Positions 33,052 to 44,950 of a stretch of 60,000 nucleotides of DNA are shown piece by piece; the stretch's first letter is position 1; every line of letters starts with the position of its first letter. Below the pieces are notes generated by a model. The model worked only from the letters and a program-made list of their open reading frames with translations, was not told the origin of the DNA and ran no database searches. This DNA comes from Nematostella vectensis (Eukaryota > Cnidaria > Anthozoa > Actiniaria > Edwardsiidae): NCBI RefSeq assembly GCF_932526225.1, contig NC_064040.1, forward strand, positions 1,180,001-1,240,000. The letters are read 5' to 3'. The translations under genes and the position numbers were made by a program.

Positions 33052-33412
33052 ATCACTAGAGGTGGTGAATGGGGTCATAATTTTGGCACTAGAGGGGGTG
33101 AATGGGGTCATAATTTTGGCACTAGAGGGGGTGAATGGGGACATAATTTTGGCAGTAGATGGGGTGAATGGGGACATAATTTTGGCACTAGAGGGGGTGA
33201 ATGGGGTCATAATTTTGGCAATAGAGGGGTGAATGGGCTCATAATTTTTGCACTAGAGGGGGTGAATGGGGAAATAATTTTGGCACTAGAGGGGGTGAAT
33301 GGGGTCATAATTTTGGCACTAGAGGGGGTGAATGGGGACATAATTTTGGCACTAGAGGGGGTGAATGGAGACATAATTTTGGCACTAGAGGGGGTGAATG
33401 GGGAATTTAGGG
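33052..33412. repeat. 33-bp minisatellite, about 11 copies (locus B)
   Basis: The same unit and orientation as the array at 23527-24362, 9 kb away. It ends with GAATTTAGGGGTTGAATATA. Confidence 0.9.
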
Positions 33413-33861
33413 GTTGAATATATATATCCCTGTTTGGGACGTGTCCTAATCCACGTGATACGTAAGACGTGGGGCATCGCGGAAATATAGAGCGGATTGC
33501 GTATTTCTTAGCAGGAATATTTACGGTCATGTAGGCGTTTTACTGACGTGACTTCCTGTAGTTTCCGAATTCTGGAAACTTCTAATAATAATATTGATCA
33601 AACTTTGCTGACAATCAAGAAATTAAAATATACTTTCTCTAAAACTAACACATATAAATAAAGTTTCTATCTATCTAGTTTCTAGTAAACATTCTTCCAG
33701 GACCAAAACAAAACAATCTCTTCTATCTCACTTGCATTCCATCTCCTCGTAATTGATTATCCCAGAGCCTTGTTACCTTGCCCTTGGCACAAAGGTACGT
33801 GGTCTCTGGGAACGAGGTTGGTCCATCTCATTATAATTGGGTACTGGGTAATTGGTGGTAC
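33413..33861. other. No gene recognised
   Basis: AT-rich unique sequence 5' of the acidic-protein gene. No motif stands out. Confidence 0.4.
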
Positions 33862-33991
33862 GTTCATTTCTAGCCTACTTGTAGGCTTTGATAGTTTTTC
33901 CGGCACGAAAACACGGCCATGGTATGCGAACATCGTGTTTTCGGGGTGCCGGGAAAAACTATCAAAGCCTACAAGTAGGCTAGTTCATTTC
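33862..33991. mobile_element. Near-perfect hairpin MITE with 9-bp target duplication
   Basis: A 112-bp element (33871-33982) with about 47-bp inverted ends (TAGCCTACTTGTAGGCTTTG and its complement) around a short loop with CCATGGTATGCG. GTTCATTTC lies on both sides (33862-33870 and 33983-33991). A 9-bp duplication is typical of Mutator-like elements. It sits 211 bp 5' of the acidic-protein start codon. Confidence 0.85.
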
Positions 33992-34202
33992 TTGTAGAAA
34001 AGTGGTTCATTTCTCTGGGTATCCCTTATATTCTTCAAACGCGCGGTTACTTTTTTTAACACGACTGCTGACCACACTGACCGAAGACTCGCGTGTGGTG
34101 AATTTTGTTTGTCACAAAAACAAAACAGTTATTCAGTTTTCTTCTGTTACGACTCTGAAAACACAGTAATCTGCCACTTGATCGTCTTTTCCCACTCAAA
34201 TC

Positions 34203-37200
34203 ATGAAACTGGTCGTCTCGTTACCGTTTCTTCTGGTTTTTGGTTTGTGTTTGAGTCGTGTCGCGAGTGGAGCAAGCATCAAAGGTTAGCGACAAATTCA
34301 CTATTGTCACTACAGTAAAAACTCGCGTGTAACAACCTAGCGATTAAAGAACCTATAGGCAGAAATTTTGGATTTAAATAACCCAAAATATAAGAACCTA
34401 CTAAGCCAAAAGATTTCAAAATGGTCTTACATGATGAGTTACTTCCTTGAAAATGAAACAAATTAAGGCGACTTACTCAGTACCAGAAGTTCGACACCTC
34501 TCCACTTTGCGCTTTTGCTACACGGGGGCATTGCACTGATTTGTAGATATAAATACACTACATTACCAAGGAAGAAAGAAAGTTTATATATTCTGAATTT
34601 TTTTGAAAGTAGGGCTGGGTCTTTCCAAGATATGCCGTCACCCTACCTATTCTAATGCCAATAATGCTGCTTCCAGATCGCAAGTTTCAATGAAATAAAT
34701 CCATGGAGCTTGAAGATACTATTGTTTTCCAATTGCAGGGCGATTTTGAACAATTTTCACATGAGCGTTTTTTTAGAAAATGAACACTGTTGATTTTTTA
34801 TGTTTAATGTATACAATATTAACCCGTATTATTTAGACCACCAAAACTTTGTCCAGGGAGGCAAATTTGACAATTCACTTGTCTAGTTCTTTACTTGATA
34901 CCTATATTCTAAGAATTGATGCCAAAACCGATTGAATAGTTTTTTAGATCCCGAGATTTCTTTCTTAAAACGTTGATGATGCCTGCCTCGCCATCTTAGA
35001 GAGCTACCACTTCATTCGGCGCTGCAACAATAAAAATGTGTCTCCAATCCCCACCTACATTTTTTTTAGATCGCTGACCGAATACTTTGATGATTAATTA
35101 GCATGCTGTGTAAATTGAGGAGTCATTGAAAACCTCCTTCATATCTTTTTATCGACCCTAAACGTCACATAATCCCAGCCCTTTTCCCCCCGATCTGGGC
35201 CTTCAAGCCGAGTGATATATTTCATCTGGACCCCCAGGACTCCCCCTGGTTACAGGCCTAAGTCCAGGCATACACAAGTCCAGGCATACACAAGTCCAGT
35301 CATACACAAGTCCAGTCATACACAAGTCAAGTCATACACAAGTCCAGTCATACACAAGTCCAGTCATACACAAGTCCAGTCATACACAAGTCCAGTCATA
35401 CACAAGTCCAGTCATACACAAGTCCAGTCATACACAAGTCAAGTCATACACAAGTCCAGTCATACACAAGTCCAGTCATACACAATGGCTGATGGTCTCT
35501 AACTTTCTGACTAATTTTCCCTAGTCAGAGGAGGCTGAATTCTAAAACTTCAATGTTTTTTGTTGATTCTTCAGTGAATTTTTACTCGATAAATGATTAT
35601 AGAAATGTGTATAGAATTGCCTGAAAATCATTTTAAGGCTAAGTGCAATGTTTCTGTAATGTTTTAAATTTCATTTTCTTGGGTTTCCATTTAAATTGTT
35701 ACACAGGGCGATAACAGCTTAAATACCTATATGAAAAGAATTTGGGCCACTGCTTTCACAAATTGCTTGAAGTTCTAAAAACAACCTGTCTCAGATAAAA
35801 AATTGTTATTACTCACCCTATATGAATGCATATTAGATATACTTACCTTATACTTACCTTATATTGGATATACTTACCATTAGGTCCAAAACAAAGTGAT
35901 GCAGAAAACCAAGAGCTGAGTGAAGAAAATGCTGGTGATGAAAAGACAAGTGACTTAGATGAGAATGAAGAGGATGAAGAGGGAAACAAGTCACTAGATG
36001 AAGACGGTCTAACAGAGAGTAAAGACGAGAACCAAGAAACCAACCATGATGAAGATGACGAGGAGAATGGAGTTGTTCACATTAGTGAACAAAAGGATTC
36101 ACCAGCAGCTAAACCTGATAATTCACTTGACAGTCAAGAAACTTATGCTGAGCTTGACAAGGTAATGACAAGCAAGTTACTAACCCTGCAATTTTTAGCA
36201 CCACCCCAAGCCCTCCTTGTCGGAAAATAGCCCTCCTGAAAATAGGTTGACAAGTTAGAAAATGGTGGGTAGACTAAAAATGTACCCAGTTATTCATGAG
36301 AATGGTTGGAAGATAGCTACCCAATCCATCCTCCTCTTCCTTCTGGATCCACCCCCCTCTCCCTCCTGGATCTATCCGCCTCTCCCTCCTGGATCCACCC
36401 CCCTCTCTCTCGTGGATCCATCCTCCTCTCCCTCATGGATCCACCCCCCTCTCCCTCTTGGATCCATCCCCCTCTCCCTCCTGGGTCAATCCCCCTCTCC
36501 CTCATGGATCCATCCCCCTCTCCCTCCTGGATCCACCCCCCTCTCTCTCGTGGATCCATCCCCCTCTCCCTCATGGATCCATCCCCCTTTCCCTCCTGGA
36601 TCCATCCGCCTCTCCCTCCTGGATCCATCCCCCTTTCCCTCATGGATCCACCCCCCCTCATGGATCCACCCCCCCTCTCCCTCCTGGATCCATCCGCCTC
36701 TCCCTCATGGATCCATCCGCCTCTCCCTCCTGGATCCATCCCCTTCTCCCTCCTGGATCCGTCCCCCTCTCCCTCCTGGATCCATTCCCCTCTCCCTCCT
36801 TGATCCATCCCCCTCTCCCTCATGGATCCATCTGCCTCTCCCTCCTGGATCCATCCCCCTCTCTCTCATGGATCCATCCGCCTCTCCCTCATGGATCCAT
36901 CCCCCTCGCCCTCCTGGATCCATCCCCCTCTCCCTCCTGGATCCACCCCCCTCTCCCTCATGGATCCACCCCCCTGTCCCTCCTTGATCCATCCCCCTGT
37001 CCCTCCTTGATCCATCCTCCTCTCCCTCCTTGATCTATCCCCCTCTCCCTCCTGGATCCACCCCCTCTCCCTCCTGGATCCATTCCCCTCTCCCTCCTGG
37101 ATCCATCCCCCTCTCCCTCCTGGATCCATCTGCCTCTCCCTCCTGGATCCATCCCCCTCTCCCTCCTGGATCCATCCCCCTCTCTCTCATGGATCCATCC

Positions 37201-40200
37201 GCCTCTCCCTCATGGATCCATCCCCCTCTCCCTCCGGGGTCCACCCCCCTCTCCCTCCTGGGTCCATCCCCCTCTCCCTCCTGGATCCATCCCCCTCTCC
37301 CTCATGGATCCATCCCCCTCTCCCTCCTGGATCCATCCCCCTCTCCCTCATGGATCCATCCCCCTCTTCCTCCTGGATCCATCCCCCTCTCCCTCCTGGA
37401 TCCATCCCCCCTCTCCCTCCTGGATCCATTCCCCTCTCCCTCCTGGATCCATCCCCCTCTCCCTCATGGATCCACCCCCCTCTCCCTCATGGATCCATCC
37501 CCCTCTCCCTCCTGGATCCATTTGCCTCTCCCTCCTGGATCCATTCCCCTCTCCCTCCTTGATCCATCCTCCTCTCCCTCATGGATCCACCACCCTCTCC
37601 CTCTTGGATCCATCCGCCTTTCCCTCATAGATCCATCCCCCTCTCCCTCCTGGATCCATCCCCCTCTCCCTCCTGGATCCATCCCCCTCTCCCTCCTGGA
37701 TCCATCCCCCTCTCCCTCATGGATCCATCCCCCTCTCCCTCATGGATCCATCCCCCTCTCCCTCATGGATCCATTCCCCTCTCCCTCCTGGATCCATCCC
37801 CCTCTCCCTCATAGATCCACCCCCCTCTCCCTCATGGATCCATCCCCCTCTCCCTCCTGGATCCATTTGCCTCTCCCTCCTGGATCCATTCCCCTCTCCC
37901 TCCTGGATCCATCCTCCTCTCCCTCATGGATCCACCCCCCTCTCCCTCCTGGATCCATCCCCCTCTCCCTCCTGGATCCATCCCCCTCTCCCTCCTGGAT
38001 CCATCCCCCTTACCCTCCTTGATCCATCCACCTGTCCCTCCTTGATCCATCCTCCTCTCCCTCCTTGATCCATCCCCCTCTCCCTCCTGGATCCACCCCC
38101 CTCTCCCTCCTTGATCCATCCTCCTCTCCCTCATGAATCCACCCCCCTCTCCCTCCTGGATCCATCCACCTCTCCCTCCTGGATCCATCCACCTCTCCCT
38201 CCTGGATCCATCCCCCTCTCCCTCCTGGATCCATCCCCCTCTCCCTCCTGGATCCATCCCCCTCTCCCTCCTGGATCCATCCCCCTCTCCCTCCTGGATC
38301 CATCCCCCTCTCCCTCCTGGATCCATCCCCCTCTCCCTCATGGATCCATCCCCCTCTCCCTCATGGATCCATCCCCCTCTCCCTCATGGATCCATCCCCC
38401 TCTTCCTCCTGGATCCATCCCCCTCTCCCTCCTGGATCCATCCCCCTCTCCCTCCTGGATCCATTCCCCTCTCCCTCCTGGATCCATCCCCCTCTCCCTC
38501 ATGGATCCACCCCCCTCTCCCTCATGGATCCATCCCCCTCTCCCTCCTGGATCCATTTGCCTCTCCCTCCTGGATCCATCCCCCTCTCCCTCCTTGATCC
38601 ATCCTCCTCTCCCTCATGGATCCACCCCCCTCTCCCTCTTGGATCCATCCGCCTTTCCCTCATAGATCCATCCCCCTCTCCCCCCTGGATCCATCCCCCT
38701 CTCCCTCCTGGATCCATCCCCCTCTCCCTCATGGATCCATCCCCCTCTCCCTCCTGGATCCATCCCCCTCTCCCTCATGGATCCATCCCCCTCTCCCTCA
38801 TGCATCCATCCCCCTCTCCCTCATGGATCCATCCCCCTCTTCCTCCTGGATCCATCCCCCTCTCCCTCCTAGATCCATCCCCCTCTCCCTCCTGGATCCA
38901 TCCCCCTCTCCCTCATGGATCCATCCCCCTCTCCCTCATGGATCCATCCCCCTCTCCCTCCTGGATCCATCCCCCTCTCCCTCCTGGATCCATCCCCCTC
39001 TCCCTCCTGGATCCATCCCCCTCTCCCTCATGGATCCATCCCCTCTCCCTCCTGGATCCTTCTGCCTCTCCCGCCTTGATCCATCCCCCTCTCCCTCATG
39101 GATTCATCCCCCTCTCCCTCATGAATCCATCCCCCTCGCCCTCCTGGATCCATCCCCCTCTCCCTCCTTGATCCATCCCCCTGTCCCTCCTTGATCCATC
39201 CTCCTCTCCCTCCTTGATCCATCCCCCTCTCCCTCCTGGATCCACCCCCCTCTCCCTCCTTGATCCATCCTCCTCTCCCTCCTGGATCCATTCGCCTCTC
39301 CCTCCTGGATCCATTTGTCTCTCCCTCCTGGATCCATCCCCCTCTCCCTCCTGGATCCATCCCCCTCTCCCTCCTGGATCCATCCCCCTCTCCCTCCTGG
39401 ATCCATCCCCTCTCCCTCCTGGATCCATCCCCCTCTCCCTCCTGGATCCATCCCCCTCTCCCTCATGGATCCCGCCTCTCCCTCCTGGATCCATTTGCCT
39501 CTCCCTCCTGGATCCATCCCCCTCTCCCTCCTGGATCCATCCCCCTCTCCCTCCTGGATCCATCCCCCTCTCCCTCTTGGATCCACCCACCTCCCCCGCC
39601 AATCCTAGACAGGTTTATTATTGAAAAAGTTTTATTTTGATTTTCTTACACCTGTGATAAACTGCTTTTTTATCAACCTACAGGAGATTGCTGAAGCTAA
39701 GCGTGCAAACAAAAAAGTCCAGGATGATATTGACCGTCTCAGTAACAGTTTTGATGATCTGCTAGGTGGTCAAGATAAACAGGTAAGAGCACACACAAGC
39801 AGTTTTGATTACCTGCTAGGTGGTCACAATAAACAGGTAAGAGCACACACAAGCAGTTTTGGTGAGCTGATAGGTGGTCATGATACACAGGGAAGTGCAT
39901 GCGATAGCTTTTTTGATGAGCGGATAGGTGGTCATGATACACAGGTAAGAGCATGCAGTAGCAGTTTTGATGAGCTGATAGGTGGTCATGATACACAGGT
40001 AAGAGCATGCAGTAGCAGTTTTGATGAGCTTATTGGTGGTCATGATACACAGGTAAGAGCATGCAGTATCGGTTTTGATGAGCTTATTGGTGGTCATGAT
40101 ACACAGGTAAGAGCATGCAGTATCGGTTTTGATGAGCTTATTGGTGGTCATGATACACAGGTAAGAGCATGCAGTATCGGTTTTGATGAGCTTATTGGTG

Positions 40201-41666
40201 GTCATGATACACAGGTAAGAGCATGCAGTATCGGTTTTGATGAGCTTATTGGTGGTCATGATACACAGGTAAGAGCATGCAGTATCGGTTTTGATGAGCT
40301 TATTGGTGGTCATGATACACAGGTAAGAGCATGCAGTAGCAGTTTTGATGAGCTGATAGGTGGTCGCAATAAACAGGTAAGAGCATGCAGTATCGGTTTT
40401 GATGAGCTTATTGGTGGTCATGATGTACAGGTAAGAGCATACAGTAGCGGTTTTGATGAGCTGATAGGTGGTCATGATACACAGGTAAGAGTATGCAGTA
40501 GCAGTTTTGATGAGCTGATAGTTGGTCATGATACACAGGTAAGAGCATGCAGTAGCAGTTCTGATGAGCTGATAGTTGGTCATGATACACAGGTAGGAGC
40601 ATACAGTAGCAGTTTTGATGAGCTGATAGGTGGTCATGATACACAGGTAAGAGCATGCAGTAGCAGATTTGATGCGCTGATAGGTGGTCATGATACACAG
40701 GTAAGAGCATGCAGTAGCAGATTTGATGCGCTGATAGGTGGTCATGATACACAGGTAAGAGCATGCAGTATCGGTTTTGATGAGCTGATAGGTGGTCATG
40801 ATACACAGGTAAGAGTATGCAGTAGCAGATTTGATGCGCTGATAGGTGGTCATGATACACAGGTAAGAGAATGCAGTAGCAGTTTTGATGAGCTGATAGG
40901 TGGTCATGATACACAGGTAAGAGCATGAAGTAGCAGTTTTGATGAGCTGATAGGTGGTCATGATACACAGGTAGGAGCATGCAGTAGCAGTTTTGATGAG
41001 CTGAGTCACATGCGAAGCCCATGTTTTGCAATACCAATATGCACTATACAAAAACATGTTATTTGTTATTTTCTACAACAACGAACCCTTTTATTGATTC
41101 CAACTCTATCTCTTTTTCTAACCCTTAGATATGAGAGGATCTAGTTCCCAGGCTTAGACAGTGCCGTTGCATCAATAGGGGTCAGAGAGGCCTCCACCCA
41201 GTTTTTTTTTTTATTAGAAGGAAATAACTAGTAGGGGTGTGGCTGTGCCCCCCCCCCCCCCCCCAGTGTTCTCCCTGTCTACTTTGCCCCAGTACTTCAA
41301 GGCACTACGTTTATGTTAGATCTCAATGGTGATTCTCTGCAGAAGTCCCCTATCGATCAAAGAGAGCAGAAGGCTGAGGACAAAGCTGACTCTAGTAAGG
41401 AGGCTGACGTTAAGATGAATGAACCAGCTGATGTGGCCATTGTAAGAGGCCAATCAGAGGGGGCTGAGGACGAGAACGAGAATAATGATGCTGAAAACAA
41501 GGCTTCTAAGCGTGAGAGCAGATCAGTAGAGAAGGATAATGAAGGTGATGCAGACGCTAAGGATGAGGATGCCAAACTAGAAGGGAAATCACGTGAGGAT
41601 GAGATCAGCGAACATTATCAGGACACTGGGGAAGATGGTAATGACCAGGAAGATAGTGATTACTAA
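34203..41666 (+). CDS. Small secreted acidic protein, four exons
   Basis: Exons 34203-34284, 35884-36161, 39684-39782 and 41343-41666 join with phases 1, 0 and 0 and have GT-AG ends, giving about 260 residues. Residues 1-22 are a signal peptide ([20 protein letters not shown]). Exon 2 is very rich in Glu, Asp, Asn and Ser. Exon 3 is a short helical piece ([16 protein letters not shown], then [14 protein letters not shown]). Exon 4 is acidic with Lys/Arg and ends in EDSDY. No cysteines or known domain are visible. Acidity and secretion would fit a calcium-binding or matrix role, or an ER-lumen protein, but nothing shows which. Its first exon has the same length (82 bp) and phase as that of the nearby SEL1L gene, and both continue into acidic exons, so kinship with the SEL1L N-terminus is possible. 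Exon 3 adjoins an in-frame repeat described separately. Confidence 0.65.
34285..35267. other. Intron 1 of the acidic-protein gene
   Basis: AT-rich unique sequence with nothing recognisable before the 16-bp repeat. Confidence 0.5.
35268..35485. repeat. 16-bp minisatellite, about 13 copies
   Basis: Units ACACAAGTCCAGTCAT, with AGGCAT variants at the left and two AAGTCAAG variants. In intron 1 of the acidic-protein gene. Confidence 0.9.
36325..39597. repeat. 24-bp minisatellite, about 136 copies, with a BamHI site in nearly every unit
   Basis: Units are close to CTCCCTCCTGGATCCATC plus CCCCCT; alternates have CTCATGGATCC or CTTGATCC. The array fills almost the whole of intron 2 (3.3 kb). As 24 is a multiple of three, Pro/Ser/Leu frames on the plus strand and Gly/Arg/Asp frames on the minus strand stay open for long distances. 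They are not genes. GGATCC in most units would leave a ladder of small fragments on BamHI digestion. Confidence 0.95.
39729..41010. repeat. 54-bp minisatellite carrying exon 3's end and splice donor, about 22 copies
   Basis: It starts inside exon 3 of the acidic-protein gene. Each unit repeats the exon end (AGTTTTGATGAGCTGATAGG, then a CATGATACACAG-type end) and its donor (CAG followed by GTAAGAG). The genuine exon end at 39782 is the first. The reading frame stays open through 21 units to 40926, giving 18-residue repeats ([18 protein letters not shown]). Confidence 0.9.
41011..41342. other. Intron 3 of the acidic-protein gene, unique part
   Basis: It contains a C16 tract at about 41250-41265 and the acceptor CTCTGCAG before exon 4. 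Confidence 0.5.
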
Positions 41667-43735
41667 CTTTTGTCCAGGAGTTAGCATGACCAGTACTATA
41701 GTGATCACTAACTTTTGGCAAGGAATAAGTATGACGAGTACTATAGCGATCACTAACTTTTGGCAAGGAATTAGTATGACCAGTACTATAGTGATCACTA
41801 ACTTTTGGACAGGAATTAATATGACTAATACTATAGTGATTACTAACTTTTTTTCCAGGAATAAGTATGACTAGTACTATAGCGATTACTAACTTTTGTC
41901 CAGGAATTAGCATGGTGAGGAAGATAATGGTTACTAATTTTTGGCCAGGAATTAGCATGACCAGGAAGATAATGGTTACTAATTTTTGGCTAGGAATTAG
42001 CATGATGAGGAAGATAATGGTTACTAATTTTTGGCTAGGAATTAGCATGGTGAGGAAGATAATGGTTACTAATTTTTGGCTAGGAATTAGCATGGTCAGG
42101 AAGATAATGGTTACTAATTTTTGGCTAGGAATTAGCATGACCAGGAAGATAATGGTTACTAATTTTTGGCTAGAAATTAGCATGGCGAGGAAGATAATGG
42201 TTACTAATTTTTGGCTAGGAATTAGCATGACCAGGAAGATAATGGTTACTAATTTTTGGCTAGGAATTAGCATGGTGAGGAAGATAATGGTTACTAATTT
42301 TTGGCTAGGAATTAGCATGACCAGGAAGATAATGGTTACTAATTTTTGGCTAGGAATTAGCATGACCAGGAAGATAATGGTTACTAATTTTTGGCTAGGA
42401 ATTAGCATGGTGAGTAAGATAATGGTTACTAATTTTTGGCTAGGAATTAGCATGACCAGGAAGATAATGGTTACTAATTTTTGGCTAGGAATTAGCATGA
42501 CCAGGAAGATAATGGTTACTAATTTTTGGCTAGGAATTAGCATGACCAGGAAGATAATGGTTACTAATTTTTGGCTAGGAATTAGCATGGCGAGGAAGAT
42601 AATGGTTACTAATTTTTGGCTAGGATTTAGCATGACCAGGAAGATAATGGTTACTAATTTTTGGCTAGGAATTAGCATGACCGGGAAGATAATGGTTACT
42701 AATTTTTGGCTAGGAATTAGCATGACCAGGAAGATAATGGTTACTAATTTTTGGCCAGGAATTAGCATGACCAGGAAGACAATGATTACTAATTTTTGGC
42801 TAGGAATTAGCATGGTGAGGAAGATAATGGTTACTAATTTTTGGCTAGGAATTAGCATGGTGAGGAAGATAATGGTTACTAATTTTTGGCTAGAAATTAG
42901 CATGGTGAGGAAGATAATGGTTACTAATTTTTGGCTAGGAATTTGCATGACCAGGAAGATAATGGTTACTAATTTTTGGCTAGGAATTAGCATGACCAGC
43001 AAGATAATGGTTACTAATTTTTGGCTAGGAATTAGCATGGCCAGGAAGATAATGGTTACTAATTTTTGGCTAGGAATTAGCATGGTGAGGAAGATAATGG
43101 TTACTAATTTTTGCCTAGGAATTAGCAGGGTGAGGAAGATAATGGTTACTAATTTTTGGCTAGAAATTAGCATGGTGAGGAAGATAATGGTTACTAATTT
43201 TTGGCTAGGAATTTGCATGACCAGGAAGATAATGGTTACTAATTTTTGGCTAGGAATTAGCATGACCAGCAAGATAATGGTTACTAATTTTTGGCTAGGA
43301 ATTAGCATGGCCAGGAAGATAATGGTTACTAATTTTTGTCTAGGAATTAGCATGGTGAGGAAGATAATGGTTACTAATTTTTGCCTAGGAATTAGCATGA
43401 CCACGAAGATAATGGTTACTAATTTTTGGCTAGGAATTAGCATGGTGAGGAAGATAATGGTTACTAATTTTTGGCTAGGAATTAGCATGGCCAGGAAGAT
43501 AATGGTTACTAATTTTTGGCTAGGAATTAGCATGGCGAGGAAGATAATGGTTACTTATTTTTGGCTAGGAATTAGCATGGCGAGGAAGATAATGGTTACT
43601 AATTTTTGGCTAGGAATTAGCATGGTGAGGAAGATAATGGTTACTAATTTTTGGCTAGGAATTAGCATGACCAGGAAGATAATGGTTACTAATTTTTGGC
43701 TAGGAATTAGCATGGCCAGGAAGATAAACTTTTGG
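41640..43735. repeat. 45-bp minisatellite seeded from the stop-codon region, about 46 copies
   Basis: It begins with the last codons and stop of the acidic-protein gene (ATGACCAGGAAGATAGTGAT then TACTAAC). It repeats a diverged form of this, with GGCTAGGAATTAGC as spacer. The first six copies are more variable (ATAGTGATCACTAAC), the later ones homogeneous. A 634-residue plus-strand frame and a 642-residue minus-strand frame over it are artefacts. It lies in the 3' UTR or just past it. Confidence 0.9.
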
Positions 43736-44890
43736 GCAGGCATTGAGTTAGGCACCCGCATTTCTTCTTGAATTCCCTGAGAAACGTTTCGTCTATGTTT
43801 CCATGGTATGCCCCCTCTAATATTCATGAGAGTTCTACATAGCACTTAGAACTACCAAAACCAAGATAGAGGGGTGTTGGTTTATTTTATTTTATTTTTT
43901 TTTGGGGGGGGGAGGGGGTTGGGGAAATCAGTTCCCTGTGCTGATATTGATCTTGGGTAACTCCAGGCCGTAGTCATGGTCATATTTTATTTATCGTTTT
44001 CGATTATTTGATTAAGTACACTTTGTCTTAGTTGTTGTGGGATTGCATTTCAGTTGCTAATCAGATTTTTTCTAAATTAAAATTTAACCCGCTGATGTAT
44101 AAGGGCGTTTTAGGCGATTACTGAATGTTTCTGTGTATAGTAATAAAACCAATTACTTAAAATAAAATAGTTTGTGATATTTTCAAGATTTACTGCCTGT
44201 TGTTCAAAGACTAGTATGTGCTTTATCGTGGATGTATTGGCTTGATTGTCTTCGTTTTTATGGTTTTCTTCATCACACATGCCCTGTGATTGTGTTTAAT
44301 TTTTCTTTCTTTTTTTTTAATAATTTATTTTTACGAATTACAAGCCCTATTAAATACACATTGCAATATTTCTATATTTTTCTTTCATGGGATTCAAACA
44401 AAAGACGATAATGCGATGCTGCATTACGCTATATTTGCTACTGAAGCAAGCCATGAAGCCTTTCCTTCACGGGACTCAAATTAGAATGCGATACTGCATT
44501 ACATAAAAAAAAATCCTAAGTTGCAAAACCTACCGAAGTAAGCCAAGTATTAGCTTGATAAGATTTTTGGTATTAAAAGACGTCTAATCCTATGGAGCCG
44601 TAGGATAAGGATAATCATTAAGAGGCTGAAACGTGACACCTTAAAATAACCCGAATACTTACAGTTTGTGTGAAGTGCAGAATGATGTGACCGGGTAAAA
44701 AAGAAAATAGATGACTTGTATTAAGAAATAACGTAAATTTTTGGATGGCAAACACGTGAGTGCGACCAAAAGGCAGCTTATTCAGCACTTACGAATCTCC
44801 CAGAAACTCTCTATACAACAAAGGCTATCTTCATTAAAAGATTTCTTAGTCGGTCTCTGGCTTGATGGCCACAACCGCACCATTTCTGTG
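43736..44890. other. Convergent intergenic region
   Basis: It lies between the acidic-protein gene and GNPTAB, which converge. A G-rich tract is at about 43903-43917. AATAAA occurs at 44142-44147 and 44161-44166 (plus strand), candidate polyadenylation signals for the acidic-protein gene if its 3' UTR spans the minisatellite. No further gene is recognised. Confidence 0.45.
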
Positions 44891-44896
44891 TTTATT
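44891..44896 (-). terminator. Polyadenylation signal of GNPTAB
   Basis: AATAAA on the minus strand, about 55 bp after the stop codon at 44951. Confidence 0.55.
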
Positions 44897-44950
44897 TTGA
44901 CTTGAATTTGCCACTTAAAAGTCATATGATTCCCGAGTGCAAGTCACCTA

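Noticed and set aside
34203-36161. Taking the 34.2-kb signal-peptide exon as the first exon of SEL1L
   Set aside because: SEL1L has its own signal-peptide exon at 50409, and the acidic gene ends with a stop at 41664-41666; GNPTAB also lies between on the other strand.
36262-39640. Numerous Pro/Ser and Gly/Arg/Asp frames
   Set aside because: Shadows of the 24-bp minisatellite, in intron 2 of the acidic-protein gene.
41605-43771. 640-residue frames on both strands over the 45-bp array
   Set aside because: A unit divisible by three with no stop gives open frames on both strands; neither has non-repeat coding sequence of its own.
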